From contig JBEVXH010000002.1 of NCBI GenBank assembly GCA_040506195.1, positions 434,001-498,000 on the forward strand: a DNA stretch of 64,000 bases, given 5' to 3'. The DNA comes from Thiodiazotropha sp040506195. Its GTDB lineage: Bacteria > Pseudomonadota > Gammaproteobacteria > Chromatiales > Chromatiaceae. The first letter of the stretch is position 1; the number at the start of each line of letters is the position of its first letter. Positions 45,396 to 52,732 of the stretch are shown here, piece by piece. The position numbers were made by a program, and so were the translations under genes. The notes beneath the pieces are model-generated. The model did no database searches. It saw only the letters and a program-made list of their open reading frames with translations, and was not told where the DNA came from.

Positions 45396-45457
45396 GGCAC
45401 GACCCGAAGGTCGAGAGATTTTAAGTCTCTTGCGTCTACCAATTTCGCCACCCGGGC
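45371..45457 (-). tRNA. tRNA-Leu (anticodon TAA)
   Basis: An 87-nt tRNA with a long variable arm. Acceptor strands GCCCGGG and CCCGGGC pair, the CCA end is encoded and the anticodon loop is CTTAAAA. GGTTCGATTCC forms the T arm. It is the last of three tRNA genes in a minus-strand cluster after pgsA, as in related bacteria. Confidence 0.95.
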
Positions 45458-45494
45458 AGAGTGGTTTTTTTTGATAGCCGTCACGGCAAGGAGA

Positions 45495-45568
45495 TGGAGG
45501 CTGAGCCCGGAATCGAACCGAGGTCCACGGCTTTGCAGGCCGCTGCATAACCACTCTGCCACTCAGCC
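45495..45568 (-). tRNA. tRNA-Cys (anticodon GCA)
   Basis: A 74-nt tRNA. Acceptor GGCTGAG pairs with CTCAGCC, the anticodon loop is CTGCAAA, and CCA is encoded. GGTTCGATTCC forms the T arm. It lies between tRNA-Gly and tRNA-Leu. Confidence 0.95.
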
Positions 45569-45648
45569 CAAAAAAGCGATTCTATCATCTATCGTTGATG
45601 AATCGAATTATTAAGTACGCCCCGGTAAAAGCACGGCATACTCGAAAC

Positions 45649-45682
45649 AAAAAAAAGCCCCGGGGGGTGCCGAGGCCTTTTT
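45649..45682 (-). terminator. Intrinsic terminator-like hairpin between tRNA-Gly and tRNA-Cys
   Basis: On the minus strand GGCCTCGG and CCGGGGCT pair (with wobble) and are followed by seven T. It lies six bases after tRNA-Gly. The plus strand also has an A-run before the stem and T-run after it, so it could be bidirectional. Confidence 0.65.
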
Positions 45683-45687
45683 CAACT

Positions 45688-45763
45688 TGGAGCGGGAAAC
45701 GAGATTCGAACTCGCGACCCCAACCTTGGCAAGGTTGTGCTCTACCAACTGAGCTATTCCCGC
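45688..45763 (-). tRNA. tRNA-Gly (anticodon GCC)
   Basis: A 76-nt tRNA. Acceptor GCGGGAA pairs with TTCCCGC, the anticodon loop is TTGCCAA and CCA is encoded. A strong promoter lies 19-46 bases upstream. Confidence 0.96.
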
Positions 45764-45781
45764 TTGATTCAGGAAGGGCGT

Positions 45782-45809
45782 ATTGTAGCTACAGTTCGTC
45801 GCCTGTCAA
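45782..45809 (-). promoter_or_regulatory. Strong sigma-70 promoter of tRNA-Gly
   Basis: TTGACA (45809-45804) and TACAAT (45787-45782) on the minus strand with a 16-base spacer, 18 bases before the tRNA 5' end. Both hexamers are near perfect. Confidence 0.75.
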
Positions 45810-45857
45810 CCTTTTCCTGCCGGCGCGGCATGGAGGTCGGGGCCATGCAGGCGGGTA

Positions 45858-46295
45858 TCAAGGATAGGCCCGGTAGGGCAGCGTAATGACGATCTCACCC
45901 TCGTTTTCAGTCCTTTGCATCCCATTCACATCCGCATCCCATGGCAGTCTGAACCGGCGGCGCATCGAAGAGGAGGATGAGACAAAGCTATAACTCCTTT
46001 CGCTGCGGTTTTCCACGCGGTGGGCCTCTATGTTCTCTACCAGCAGGGAGCGTCCATCCACACTCACCTGTATCGCCTCGGGCGAGTAGCCCTGCAGGAA
46101 GATCCGCAAATTGTACCCCGAATCATCCTGATCCTGTCTGAATCGGACCCGTCGCTGTACTTGGAAGGATGATGGCGCATCCATGCCCCTGTTGTAAGAC
46201 CCACCAGGATTGTAATAGCCAGGAGGTTGCGCATGCAGTTGGGCAGCGGCCGCAACCATAATCAAGACGCTGACAAGATAAAGCACGCTTTTCAT
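45858..46295 (-). CDS. Secreted Hsp20/alpha-crystallin-like protein
   Basis: A 145-residue protein with an N-terminal signal peptide (MKSVLYLVSVLIMVAAAAQLHA) and an Hsp20-like beta-sandwich (DSGYNLRIFLQGYSPEAIQVSVDGRSLLVENIEAH, RRRFRLPWDADVNG, ENEGEIVITLPY). The pattern matches the alpha-crystallin domain core, but cytoplasmic Hsp20s have no signal peptide, so this one is predicted to act outside the inner membrane. The first 20 residues after the signal are rich in Gly, Pro and Tyr. A ribosome site GAGGAGG precedes the ATG at 46295. It sits between pgsA and the tRNA cluster. Confidence 0.78.
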   Translation of the reverse strand: MKSVLYLVSVLIMVAAAAQLHAQPPGYYNPGGSYNRGMDAPSSFQVQRRVRFRQDQDDSGYNLRIFLQGYSPEAIQVSVDGRSLLVENIEAHRVENRSERSYSFVSSSSSMRRRFRLPWDADVNGMQRTENEGEIVITLPYRAYP

Positions 46296-46434
46296 CGTAA
46301 ACCTCCTCTGATAATCCTACATTTCCTATTGTTAAGCTTAGCAGTTCAATAGCTCTAAACATGCCCGGATCAGATGCCGGTTGATTATGTAACCTGCTGA
46401 ATCGATCAACCCGCCCTGGTGTGGCGGGGGTCGA

Positions 46435-47019
46435 CTACTTGCGTTCCAATGAACCACCCAACTGACGCTCTCCCAACAGGCTGGGCAAGGCGGCCCGGAT
46501 ATAGATCACCATCGACCAGAGGGTGAGTATGGCAGCTATATAGAGCAGCACAAAGCCGACGGTATAAACAGGAATATTCCACAACGGCTTTTCGTAGATC
46601 AGCAGCAGAATGGCAATCATCTGCACCGCGGTCTTGAATTTACCGATCAGCGAGACCGCCACCATTGTCCTGGCGCCCAGTTCCGCCATCCACTCACGCA
46701 GGGCCGATATTGTGATCTCGCGACCGATGATGACCGCCGCCGGGATGGCGAATGCCGGTGTCGGCTCCGACTGTACGAGCAGTAACAGAGAGACCGCCAC
46801 CATCAGTTTGTCCGCCACCGGGTCGAGAAAGGCGCCGAACGGCGATACCTGGCCCCAGCGCCTGGCCAGGTAGCCATCGAACCAGTCCGTCACGGCGGCG
46901 ATTGAAAATACCACGGCACAGCTGAGGCGCGCCCACTCCACGGGGAGATAGAAAAGCAGTACGAATACCGGTATCAAGACTATTCGCAATAGTGTGAGAA
47001 TGTTAGGAATATTCCACAT
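46435..47019 (-). CDS. pgsA: Phosphatidylglycerophosphate synthase PgsA
   Basis: A 194-residue membrane CDP-alcohol phosphatidyltransferase. The family motif D-G-x2-A-R-x8-G-x3-D-x3-D is present as DGYLARRWGQVSPFGAFLDPVADKL (first 14 residues DGYLARRWGQVSPF). It makes phosphatidylglycerophosphate from CDP-diacylglycerol. The gene is 10 bases after uvrC as in E. coli, followed by the tRNA cluster. Confidence 0.96.
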   Translation of the reverse strand: MWNIPNILTLLRIVLIPVFVLLFYLPVEWARLSCAVVFSIAAVTDWFDGYLARRWGQVSPFGAFLDPVADKLMVAVSLLLLVQSEPTPAFAIPAAVIIGREITISALREWMAELGARTMVAVSLIGKFKTAVQMIAILLLIYEKPLWNIPVYTVGFVLLYIAAILTLWSMVIYIRAALPSLLGERQLGGSLERK

Positions 47020-47029
47020 TTTTCAATCG

Positions 47030-48850
47030 CTAGCCCTTATCATGAAATGCGTGATAGATCTGCTCCGCCAAGGCTGTACTGATCCCCTCGACTCTGGAAA
47101 TATCCTCTATCCCCGCCCTCGATAGCGCTTGCAGGCCGCCAAACTGTTTCATCAGCCGCTGTCTGCGTTTGGGACCTATGCCCTGAATCTGTTCCAGAAC
47201 CGACCGGTTTCGGCTCTTCGAGCGTCGCTGCCGGTGTGCAGTTATGGCAAAGCGATGGGCTTCATCCCGAATCTGTTGGATTAAGTGCAATGCCGGTGAA
47301 TCAGCAGGCAGTATAAAGGGTGCTCTGCGCCCCAACAAGAACAGCTGTTCCATACCGGCCTTTCGGTCTGCACCCTTTGCCACCCCAACCAGGGTCAAAC
47401 CCGAGATACCGAGATCCTGCAGGCGCTCATGCACAGCACCGATCTGACCCTTGCCACCGTCGATGAAAAGTATATCAGGCAACGCCACTTCACCTTTTTT
47501 GACCCTGCGGTAACGGCGCTCCAGCGCCTGACCCATGGCGGCGTAATCGTCCCCCGGGGTGATGTCTTCGATATTGAAGCGCCGGTAATCGGACTTCAGC
47601 GGCCCCTGTTCATTGAAGACGACACAGGATGCGACAGTCGACTCACCTCGCGTATGGCTGATATCGAAGCACTCCATCCGCTCGGGGATAGCCGGCAGTT
47701 GCAGGGCCTGCTGCAAGGCCTGCAACCGCTCCTCCATACCGGCCTGGGCGCTGAGCCGGGCCTGCAGGGCAAGTTCCGCATTCTTCTGCGCCATCTTCAA
47801 CCAGCGGGCGCGCTCGCCACGCACCCTGCTGCTGATACGGACCCGCCGCTCAGCCTGTTGGCTAAGCACCTCCTCCAGCAGCCCCTCCTCAGGCAACCGG
47901 TGATTGAGGATGATCTCGTTGGGAACCGGTTTTTCCAGATAGTATTGAGAGACAAACGCCTGCAGAATCGTCTCATCGGTGGCATCCCGGGGTACTGAAG
48001 GATAGAACGACTTGTTGCCGAGATTCCGCCCTGAGCGAATGTAAAACACCTGGATACAGGCACTCTTCCCCCGCTTGGCCAGGGCAACGATATCCAGATC
48101 GCCCCCCTCGCCACTCACATATTGCCGCTCCTGAATCCTCCTTAGATGCTTGATCTGATCCCGATAGATGGCCGCCTGTTCATAATCCAGGTTGCCGGAG
48201 GCCTGCTCCATCCACGCCACCAGCTCATCGACCACCTGGCTTGTTTTGCCCTCCAGGAAAAGCGCCGCATGCTGTACATCCTCCCCGTAGGCCTGCGGTG
48301 AGATCAAGCCGACACAGGGTCCGCTGCAACGCTTTATTTGATATTGCAGACACACCCTTGAACGGTTGCGAAAAAAACTCTCTTCACATTGACGGACAGG
48401 GAATAGCTTTTGCAGCACCTGGAGGGTTTCACGCGTCGATCCGGCGCTGGGATAGGGACCGAAGTAGCGCCCCTTTCCCCGTCGTGCGCCTCGTCTGAAG
48501 GAGAGTGCGGGATAGGTATGGTCAGTAGAGAGATAGATATAGGGGTAACTCTTGTCATCCCGCAACAGAACATTGTATTTGGGCTTGAGTGATTTGATGA
48601 GATGATTTTCGAGCAGCAGCGCTTCGGCTTCCGTGTGGGTGACGATGACCTCAATCTGGGCAATCTGCCCCACCATGATCTGAATGCGCCGATTGAGACT
48701 GCGGGTAAAGTAACTGGAAACCCGCTTTTTCAGATTCCTGGCCTTGCCGACATAGAGTACATTGTCCTCGGCGTTGACCATGCGATAGACACCTGGCCTG
48801 GTGGTCAGGGTCTTGAGAAAGGCGGTGTGATCAAATTTATTCTGCTGCAT
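47030..48850 (-). CDS. uvrC: UvrABC excinuclease subunit C
   Basis: UvrC, 606 residues, the dual-incision nuclease of nucleotide excision repair. The GIY-YIG domain (PGVYRMVNAEDNVLYVGKA), the UVR motif (VDELVAWMEQASGNLDYEQAAIYRDQI), the RNase H-like nuclease domain (ECFDISHTRGEST, FIDGGKGQ) and tandem helix-hairpin-helix motifs (LEQIQGIGPKRRQRLMKQFGG) are all visible. The start ATG is at 48850, five bases before a dispersed repeat (on the upstream side) and 209 bases from the UDG gene. Confidence 0.98.
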   Translation of the reverse strand: MQQNKFDHTAFLKTLTTRPGVYRMVNAEDNVLYVGKARNLKKRVSSYFTRSLNRRIQIMVGQIAQIEVIVTHTEAEALLLENHLIKSLKPKYNVLLRDDKSYPYIYLSTDHTYPALSFRRGARRGKGRYFGPYPSAGSTRETLQVLQKLFPVRQCEESFFRNRSRVCLQYQIKRCSGPCVGLISPQAYGEDVQHAALFLEGKTSQVVDELVAWMEQASGNLDYEQAAIYRDQIKHLRRIQERQYVSGEGGDLDIVALAKRGKSACIQVFYIRSGRNLGNKSFYPSVPRDATDETILQAFVSQYYLEKPVPNEIILNHRLPEEGLLEEVLSQQAERRVRISSRVRGERARWLKMAQKNAELALQARLSAQAGMEERLQALQQALQLPAIPERMECFDISHTRGESTVASCVVFNEQGPLKSDYRRFNIEDITPGDDYAAMGQALERRYRRVKKGEVALPDILFIDGGKGQIGAVHERLQDLGISGLTLVGVAKGADRKAGMEQLFLLGRRAPFILPADSPALHLIQQIRDEAHRFAITAHRQRRSKSRNRSVLEQIQGIGPKRRQRLMKQFGGLQALSRAGIEDISRVEGISTALAEQIYHAFHDKG

Positions 48851-48855
48851 GGTTA

Positions 48856-48886
48856 AGAGTCTGTTAACACTGATCCAATCGGCTCT
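48856..48886 (+). repeat. Dispersed 31-base stem-loop repeat, copy 3
   Basis: AGAGTC pairs with GGCTCT in RNA (with one G-U) around the loop TGTTAACACTGATCCAATC. The end sequences differ from copies 1, 2 and 4 but still pair. It lies just upstream of the uvrC start. Confidence 0.75.
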
Positions 48887-49059
48887 GCAGGCACTAATAA
48901 TAAGTGGTACCGGTAATTTGGGATATTAGCAATCTTTATCCTTGGGACGACAGACTCACGGTGAAAGCGACACCACCTGGATAACGAATCCTCATAAAAA
49001 AGGACCGCATTGGATTTATTCGATGGAACCGGTGAACGTGGGACACACCAGTGATCGCG

Positions 49060-49692
49060 TTATCGACCGTCGAGCAGTTTCCTGGCACGCCGAAAAACCT
49101 TTTGAAACATCGCCGGGGTGAGCCTGCGGGTTTGGGTGTTGTAACGACTGCAGTGATAGGAGTCGATCATCAAGTGCCGTTCGTCGAGCTGATGTTCCTT
49201 ACCATGAGAAAACGGATAGGCCTTCTGCCTGAGCCCAAGGGCTTTGATCACTGCCTGATGGGCGATCGAACCCAGGCTTATGACGATGCTGCTCGCCGGC
49301 ATATTCTCCAGCTCATGCTGCAGAAACCCATTGCAGGTGTTGATTTCACTGCCGATCGGCTTGTTTTGAGGCGGGAGACACTTCACGGCATTGGTGATTC
49401 TGCAATTATACAGCTGAAGGCCGTCGTTACGCGAGCTGGCTTCGGGTTGATTGGTAAAACCGAACTGGTGGAGCGTCTGATAGAGCAGGATACCGGCGTG
49501 ATCACCGGTAAAGGGGCGACCAGTGGCATTGGCGCCATGCAACCCTGGCGCCAGGCCGACAATCAGCAGTTGAGCATCATTATCGCCGAAAGGCGCGACC
49601 GGGGCAGCATGGTAGTCTGGGTAATCCGCCTTCACCCGGCCAAGAAAATCAACCAAACGGGGGCAAAGACGGCAATTGGCGTCGAAGGTCAT
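49060..49692 (-). CDS. Family 5 uracil-DNA glycosylase (UDGb-like)
   Basis: A 210-residue uracil-DNA glycosylase superfamily protein of family 5. The N-terminal Cys pair (DANCRLCPRL) and LIVGLAPGLHGANATGRPFTGDHAGILLY, which is the family 5 motif A, are seen; CLPPQNKP carries further Cys; the C-terminal motif is SYHCSRYNTQTRRLTPAMF, a match to UDGb motif SYHxSxxNTxTGRLT. Such enzymes remove uracil and other deaminated bases. Iron-sulfur ligation by cysteines is known for the relatives. The ATG overlaps the uvrY stop (ATGA), so it is translationally coupled to uvrY. uvrC follows 209 bases downstream. Confidence 0.85.
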   Translation of the reverse strand: MTFDANCRLCPRLVDFLGRVKADYPDYHAAPVAPFGDNDAQLLIVGLAPGLHGANATGRPFTGDHAGILLYQTLHQFGFTNQPEASSRNDGLQLYNCRITNAVKCLPPQNKPIGSEINTCNGFLQHELENMPASSIVISLGSIAHQAVIKALGLRQKAYPFSHGKEHQLDERHLMIDSYHCSRYNTQTRRLTPAMFQKVFRRARKLLDGR

Positions 49693-50339
49693 GAATGGTT
49701 TTCGGAATCCTTCAAAATGCCATGCCGATAGGCAAGGCGCGTCAATTCAACATCATTTTTGATATCGAGCTTATCGTATATACGTTGTCGATAGGTGCTG
49801 ACGGTTTTTGGGCTCAGGGAGAGAATATCGGATATTTCCAGGTTCTTATGTCCCTCCAGTATCTGCAGCAATACCTGCACTTCCCTCGATGACAGCATCT
49901 TGAAAGGATTCTCTGAATTCCCATGCCACTCCATCAATGCATGTTTCCTGGCCACATCAGACGCGATGTAGTGATGACCTTCGTAGACATCCTTGATGGC
50001 GCGCAGCATCTCATCGGCCGGGCACCCCTTGGTGAGAAAACCCATTGCGCCCACCTCATGCAGACGGGAAGGAAAGGGATCTTCATCAAGAATGGTAAGG
50101 GCTATCACCTTCAGATCAGGTTTGATACGCAATAGCCTGCGGGTTGCTTCAATACCACCCATGCCCGGCATATTGACATCCATCAGTACTAAGTCGGGAG
50201 AGGTCTTTTGTACCAACTCGATCGCCTCTTCACCGCTTGACGCTTCTCCAGCGACATCGATATCGTCCGCCTTATCCAAAATCCCCTTTACACCGGTTCT
50301 GATCAGCTCGTGATCATCAACCAGTAGAACTTTTATCAT
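49689..50339 (-). CDS. uvrY: Response regulator UvrY/GacA family
   Basis: A 216-residue NarL/FixJ-type response regulator with a receiver domain (Asp54 phospho-acceptor in VLMDVNMPGMGG, Asp8-Asp9 and Lys in LTKGCPADEM) and a C-terminal LuxR-type helix-turn-helix (LSSREVQVLLQILEGHKNLEISDILSLSPKTVSTYRQRIYDKL). The position upstream of uvrC is that of uvrY. It is the regulator of the BarA/UvrY system that controls Csr small RNAs in related bacteria. The kinase is not in the window. Confidence 0.93.
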   Translation of the reverse strand: MIKVLLVDDHELIRTGVKGILDKADDIDVAGEASSGEEAIELVQKTSPDLVLMDVNMPGMGGIEATRRLLRIKPDLKVIALTILDEDPFPSRLHEVGAMGFLTKGCPADEMLRAIKDVYEGHHYIASDVARKHALMEWHGNSENPFKMLSSREVQVLLQILEGHKNLEISDILSLSPKTVSTYRQRIYDKLDIKNDVELTRLAYRHGILKDSENHS

Positions 50340-50508
50340 CTCTATATCTCATCAGATCCTTCTTTTATCTATTTAACTGGCGGGAATTGCATTCCTTTGT
50401 CCCTTCAAGAGTTATCCCGGTTGTAATACATATCCGCCTAATGTACCCCAAACTGCCGGTCACGGCGAGTACCCTAAGTAATTAAATCGCTTATTCCCTG
50501 TGCTTTTC

Positions 50509-50964
50509 TCAAGTATATTCAGGCTGCAGATACCCATCAGTAACCATATGATTTTTAGTCATAAACCCATGCCCTTGCGCAACACAATATTGTAACCATT
50601 TGGTGAGAAATAGGTTAATCCGCCAGCGCTGCTCCAAGGTGGGATTATCGCCCCATCGGTGCAGGGGCAGGCTCGATTGCCGAAGATCCAGGACATCGAT
50701 CTGCCTGGAGTCATGATAGACCCTGAGCGTTGCGTCAGGGTCAGGGTAGTCACCGACGGAATGACTGAAATAGTAGGTCAAGTGAACAAGTGATGTATAA
50801 GGGGTCTGCTCCATGACTTCGAGATAGAGATCCATCCCATGCTCAAGGTTGGATTGGTATTGGCCTGACATCTCTGCAAGGCAGGGCGCCAAACGCATCA
50901 ATAAAGCATAGTTTTCCTCACTGAGATCCAGCACCATGCCTACGTTTGGCCTTTTGGCCAACAT
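50509..50964 (-). CDS. DUF1249 (YqiB-like) family protein
   Basis: A 151-residue protein with the DUF1249 pattern (KRPNVGMVLDLSEENYALLMRLAP, YTSLVHLTYYF, DATLRVYHDSRQIDVLD, LTKWLQYCVAQGHGF). E. coli YqiB is a member, and its role is unclear. The frame is open to a TTG at 51015, but the ATG at 50964 has GGAG ten bases upstream and fits the family start. It stands alone. Confidence 0.82.
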   Translation of the reverse strand: MLAKRPNVGMVLDLSEENYALLMRLAPCLAEMSGQYQSNLEHGMDLYLEVMEQTPYTSLVHLTYYFSHSVGDYPDPDATLRVYHDSRQIDVLDLRQSSLPLHRWGDNPTLEQRWRINLFLTKWLQYCVAQGHGFMTKNHMVTDGYLQPEYT

Positions 50965-51308
50965 TTTGTTTATGCTCCATGGGTAACCGCTTCGGTACAT
51001 GATATATAGATTCAACTCCGACTTCTCTCAGTATGCAATAGTATAGCGAGACGGTAGAAGCTGGAGTATTCGACAGACATCCAAACGTGGGGTTAAGAAA
51101 TAAGAAACCCTGGTTTGATAGCATCATCCAGGGTTATGAACCAAAACATGGATCAGGCAATACTACTCAATCCCGCGGATCTCACAGCATCCGGTATACA
51201 GGCATCATTATACCCTGATGCGATGATCGCCTTTAACTACCCGGCCCTATGGCTTGGCCGTGATATAACGCCTATGCCAGACAACGCACGAAGAGGCTGA
51301 ACAAGAAA

Positions 51309-51686
51309 TCAGGCGTTTTGTCCCTTCTGCTGTTCCGCTTCGATTTGCGCGCGAACCTCGTCCATATCCAGCTCACCCGCTTTACTCAACAGTTCGCGAA
51401 ATGCGGATTCAGGCAGTGCCCCCGGCTGAGAGAAGATGATGATATTGTCACGGAATATCATCAGTGTAGGAATCGAGCGCACCTGAAAATGCATCGCCAA
51501 CTCCTGCTCTTCCTCGGTATTGACCTTGCCGAAGACGATATTGTCATGATCCTCGGAAACCGACTCATAGGTAGGTGCAAAAGAGCGGCACGGTCCACAC
51601 CAGGGAGCCCAGAAATCAATGATGACAAAATCGTTCTCTGTAATCGTCGATTCGAAGTTGTCTTTTGTCAGTTCTACTACTGCCAC
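51309..51686 (-). CDS. Thioredoxin-family protein
   Basis: A 125-residue thioredoxin with the active site FWAPWCGPC (Cys30, Cys33) and the cis-Pro segment RSIPTLMIF. The C-terminal 20 residues are an acidic and Gln-rich tail (DEVRAQIEAEQQKGQN) beyond the usual fold. It has no signal peptide and should be cytoplasmic. The start is a GTG at 51686. A 223-base gap with two strong hairpins separates it from adk upstream. Confidence 0.9.
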   Translation of the reverse strand: MAVVELTKDNFESTITENDFVIIDFWAPWCGPCRSFAPTYESVSEDHDNIVFGKVNTEEEQELAMHFQVRSIPTLMIFRDNIIIFSQPGALPESAFRELLSKAGELDMDEVRAQIEAEQQKGQNA

Positions 51687-51800
51687 AGCACGGCCCCTAT
51701 ATAATTCTAAAAAAATTTGAGTGATGGTATCAGAATAGACAACTTAATGCTTGTTGGACATTAATAGCTCTCGAAACAGGCGCATAAGCGTGATTTTCAA

Positions 51801-51836
51801 CCCGTTTGAATACAGATAAAGCTACATTCAAACGGG
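51801..51836. repeat. Perfect 11-base inverted repeat downstream of adk
   Basis: CCCGTTTGAAT (51801-51811) and ATTCAAACGGG (51826-51836) are exact complements with a 14-base loop. It lies 74 bases after the adk stop. The minus-strand flank is TTGAAAATC, so there is no real T-run. Confidence 0.7.
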
Positions 51837-51847
51837 CAGGAATATCA

Positions 51848-51875
51848 GAGAGGCCGCCCACAAGCACGACCTCTC
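51848..51875 (-). terminator. Strong hairpin downstream of adk, possible terminator
   Basis: GAGAGGCCG (51848-51856) and CGACCTCTC (51867-51875) pair over nine bases with one wobble (10-base loop). On the minus strand it lies 35 bases after the adk stop; no T-run follows, so its role is unclear. Confidence 0.45.
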
Positions 51876-51909
51876 CAATGACTATTTCAGGAAACTGACC
51901 CACACAGCT

Positions 51910-52554
51910 CTATCCCAAACCTTGGAAGATCTGCTCCCGAATCTCGTCAACCCCCCCTACCCCATTGATTTTCAGATACTTGCAGTCACCTGAATCCGCC
52001 GCTTTGGAGTAGAAACTGACTAGTGGCTCGGTCTGGTCATGGTAGACTGTCAGTCGGGCTTTTACCGTCTCTTCCTGATCATCATCGCGCTGTATGAGAT
52101 CTTCGCCGGTGACATCATCTTTACCCTCAGATTTCGGGGGGTTATAGATGAGATGGTAGGTTCGACCCGAGGCAAGGTGAACGCGACGACCGGACATACG
52201 CTTGATGATTTCCTCATCGGGCACATCGATCTCTACCACCGCATCGATCGGTACGCCTGCCTCTCTAAGTGATTCAGCCTGAGGAATGGTACGGGGAAAA
52301 CCATCGAACAGATATCCATTGTTGCAGTCATCCTCGGCAATGCGCTCCTTCACCATGCCCATGATGATGTCATCCGAAACCAAGCCACCTTCATCCATGA
52401 TCTTCTTCGCTGCAACACCCAGTTCAGTGCCGGCCTTGACATGAGCCCGCAGCATATCTCCAGTGGAAATTTGCGGAATTTGGTACTTCTCTTTGATGTA
52501 ATTGGCCTGTGTGCCTTTACCGGCTCCCGGTCCGCCGAGCAGTATGACGCGCAT
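51910..52554 (-). CDS. adk: Adenylate kinase
   Basis: Adk, 214 residues, the same length as the E. coli enzyme. The P-loop LLGGPGAGKGTQ, STGDMLRAHV, FDGFPRTI and the long LID domain (GRRVHLASGRTYHLIYNPPK, GEDLIQRDDDQEE) are present; this is the long-form type without zinc cysteines. It balances AMP, ADP and ATP. The ATG at 52554 has AAGGAGTATCACT upstream. Confidence 0.98.
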   Translation of the reverse strand: MRVILLGGPGAGKGTQANYIKEKYQIPQISTGDMLRAHVKAGTELGVAAKKIMDEGGLVSDDIIMGMVKERIAEDDCNNGYLFDGFPRTIPQAESLREAGVPIDAVVEIDVPDEEIIKRMSGRRVHLASGRTYHLIYNPPKSEGKDDVTGEDLIQRDDDQEETVKARLTVYHDQTEPLVSFYSKAADSGDCKYLKINGVGGVDEIREQIFQGLG

Positions 52555-52732
52555 AGTGATACTCCTTTGGTTTGTTATGAATATCGGGGAAGTTTGCCAC
52601 GCCCTGGCTGCCTGAACCAGTTGAGGCTATCAATAGGTGGATACAGGGTGTTTATGAAGGGGGGTCCCTCCCCCTTCGATCCGATACGGCTGGTGAAACC
52701 TTATCATTCAGGATCAGGCGATAGGCTCACTA

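Noticed and set aside
51115..51300. 61-codon frame near the thioredoxin gene
   Set aside because: No ribosome site and no recognisable family; probably chance.
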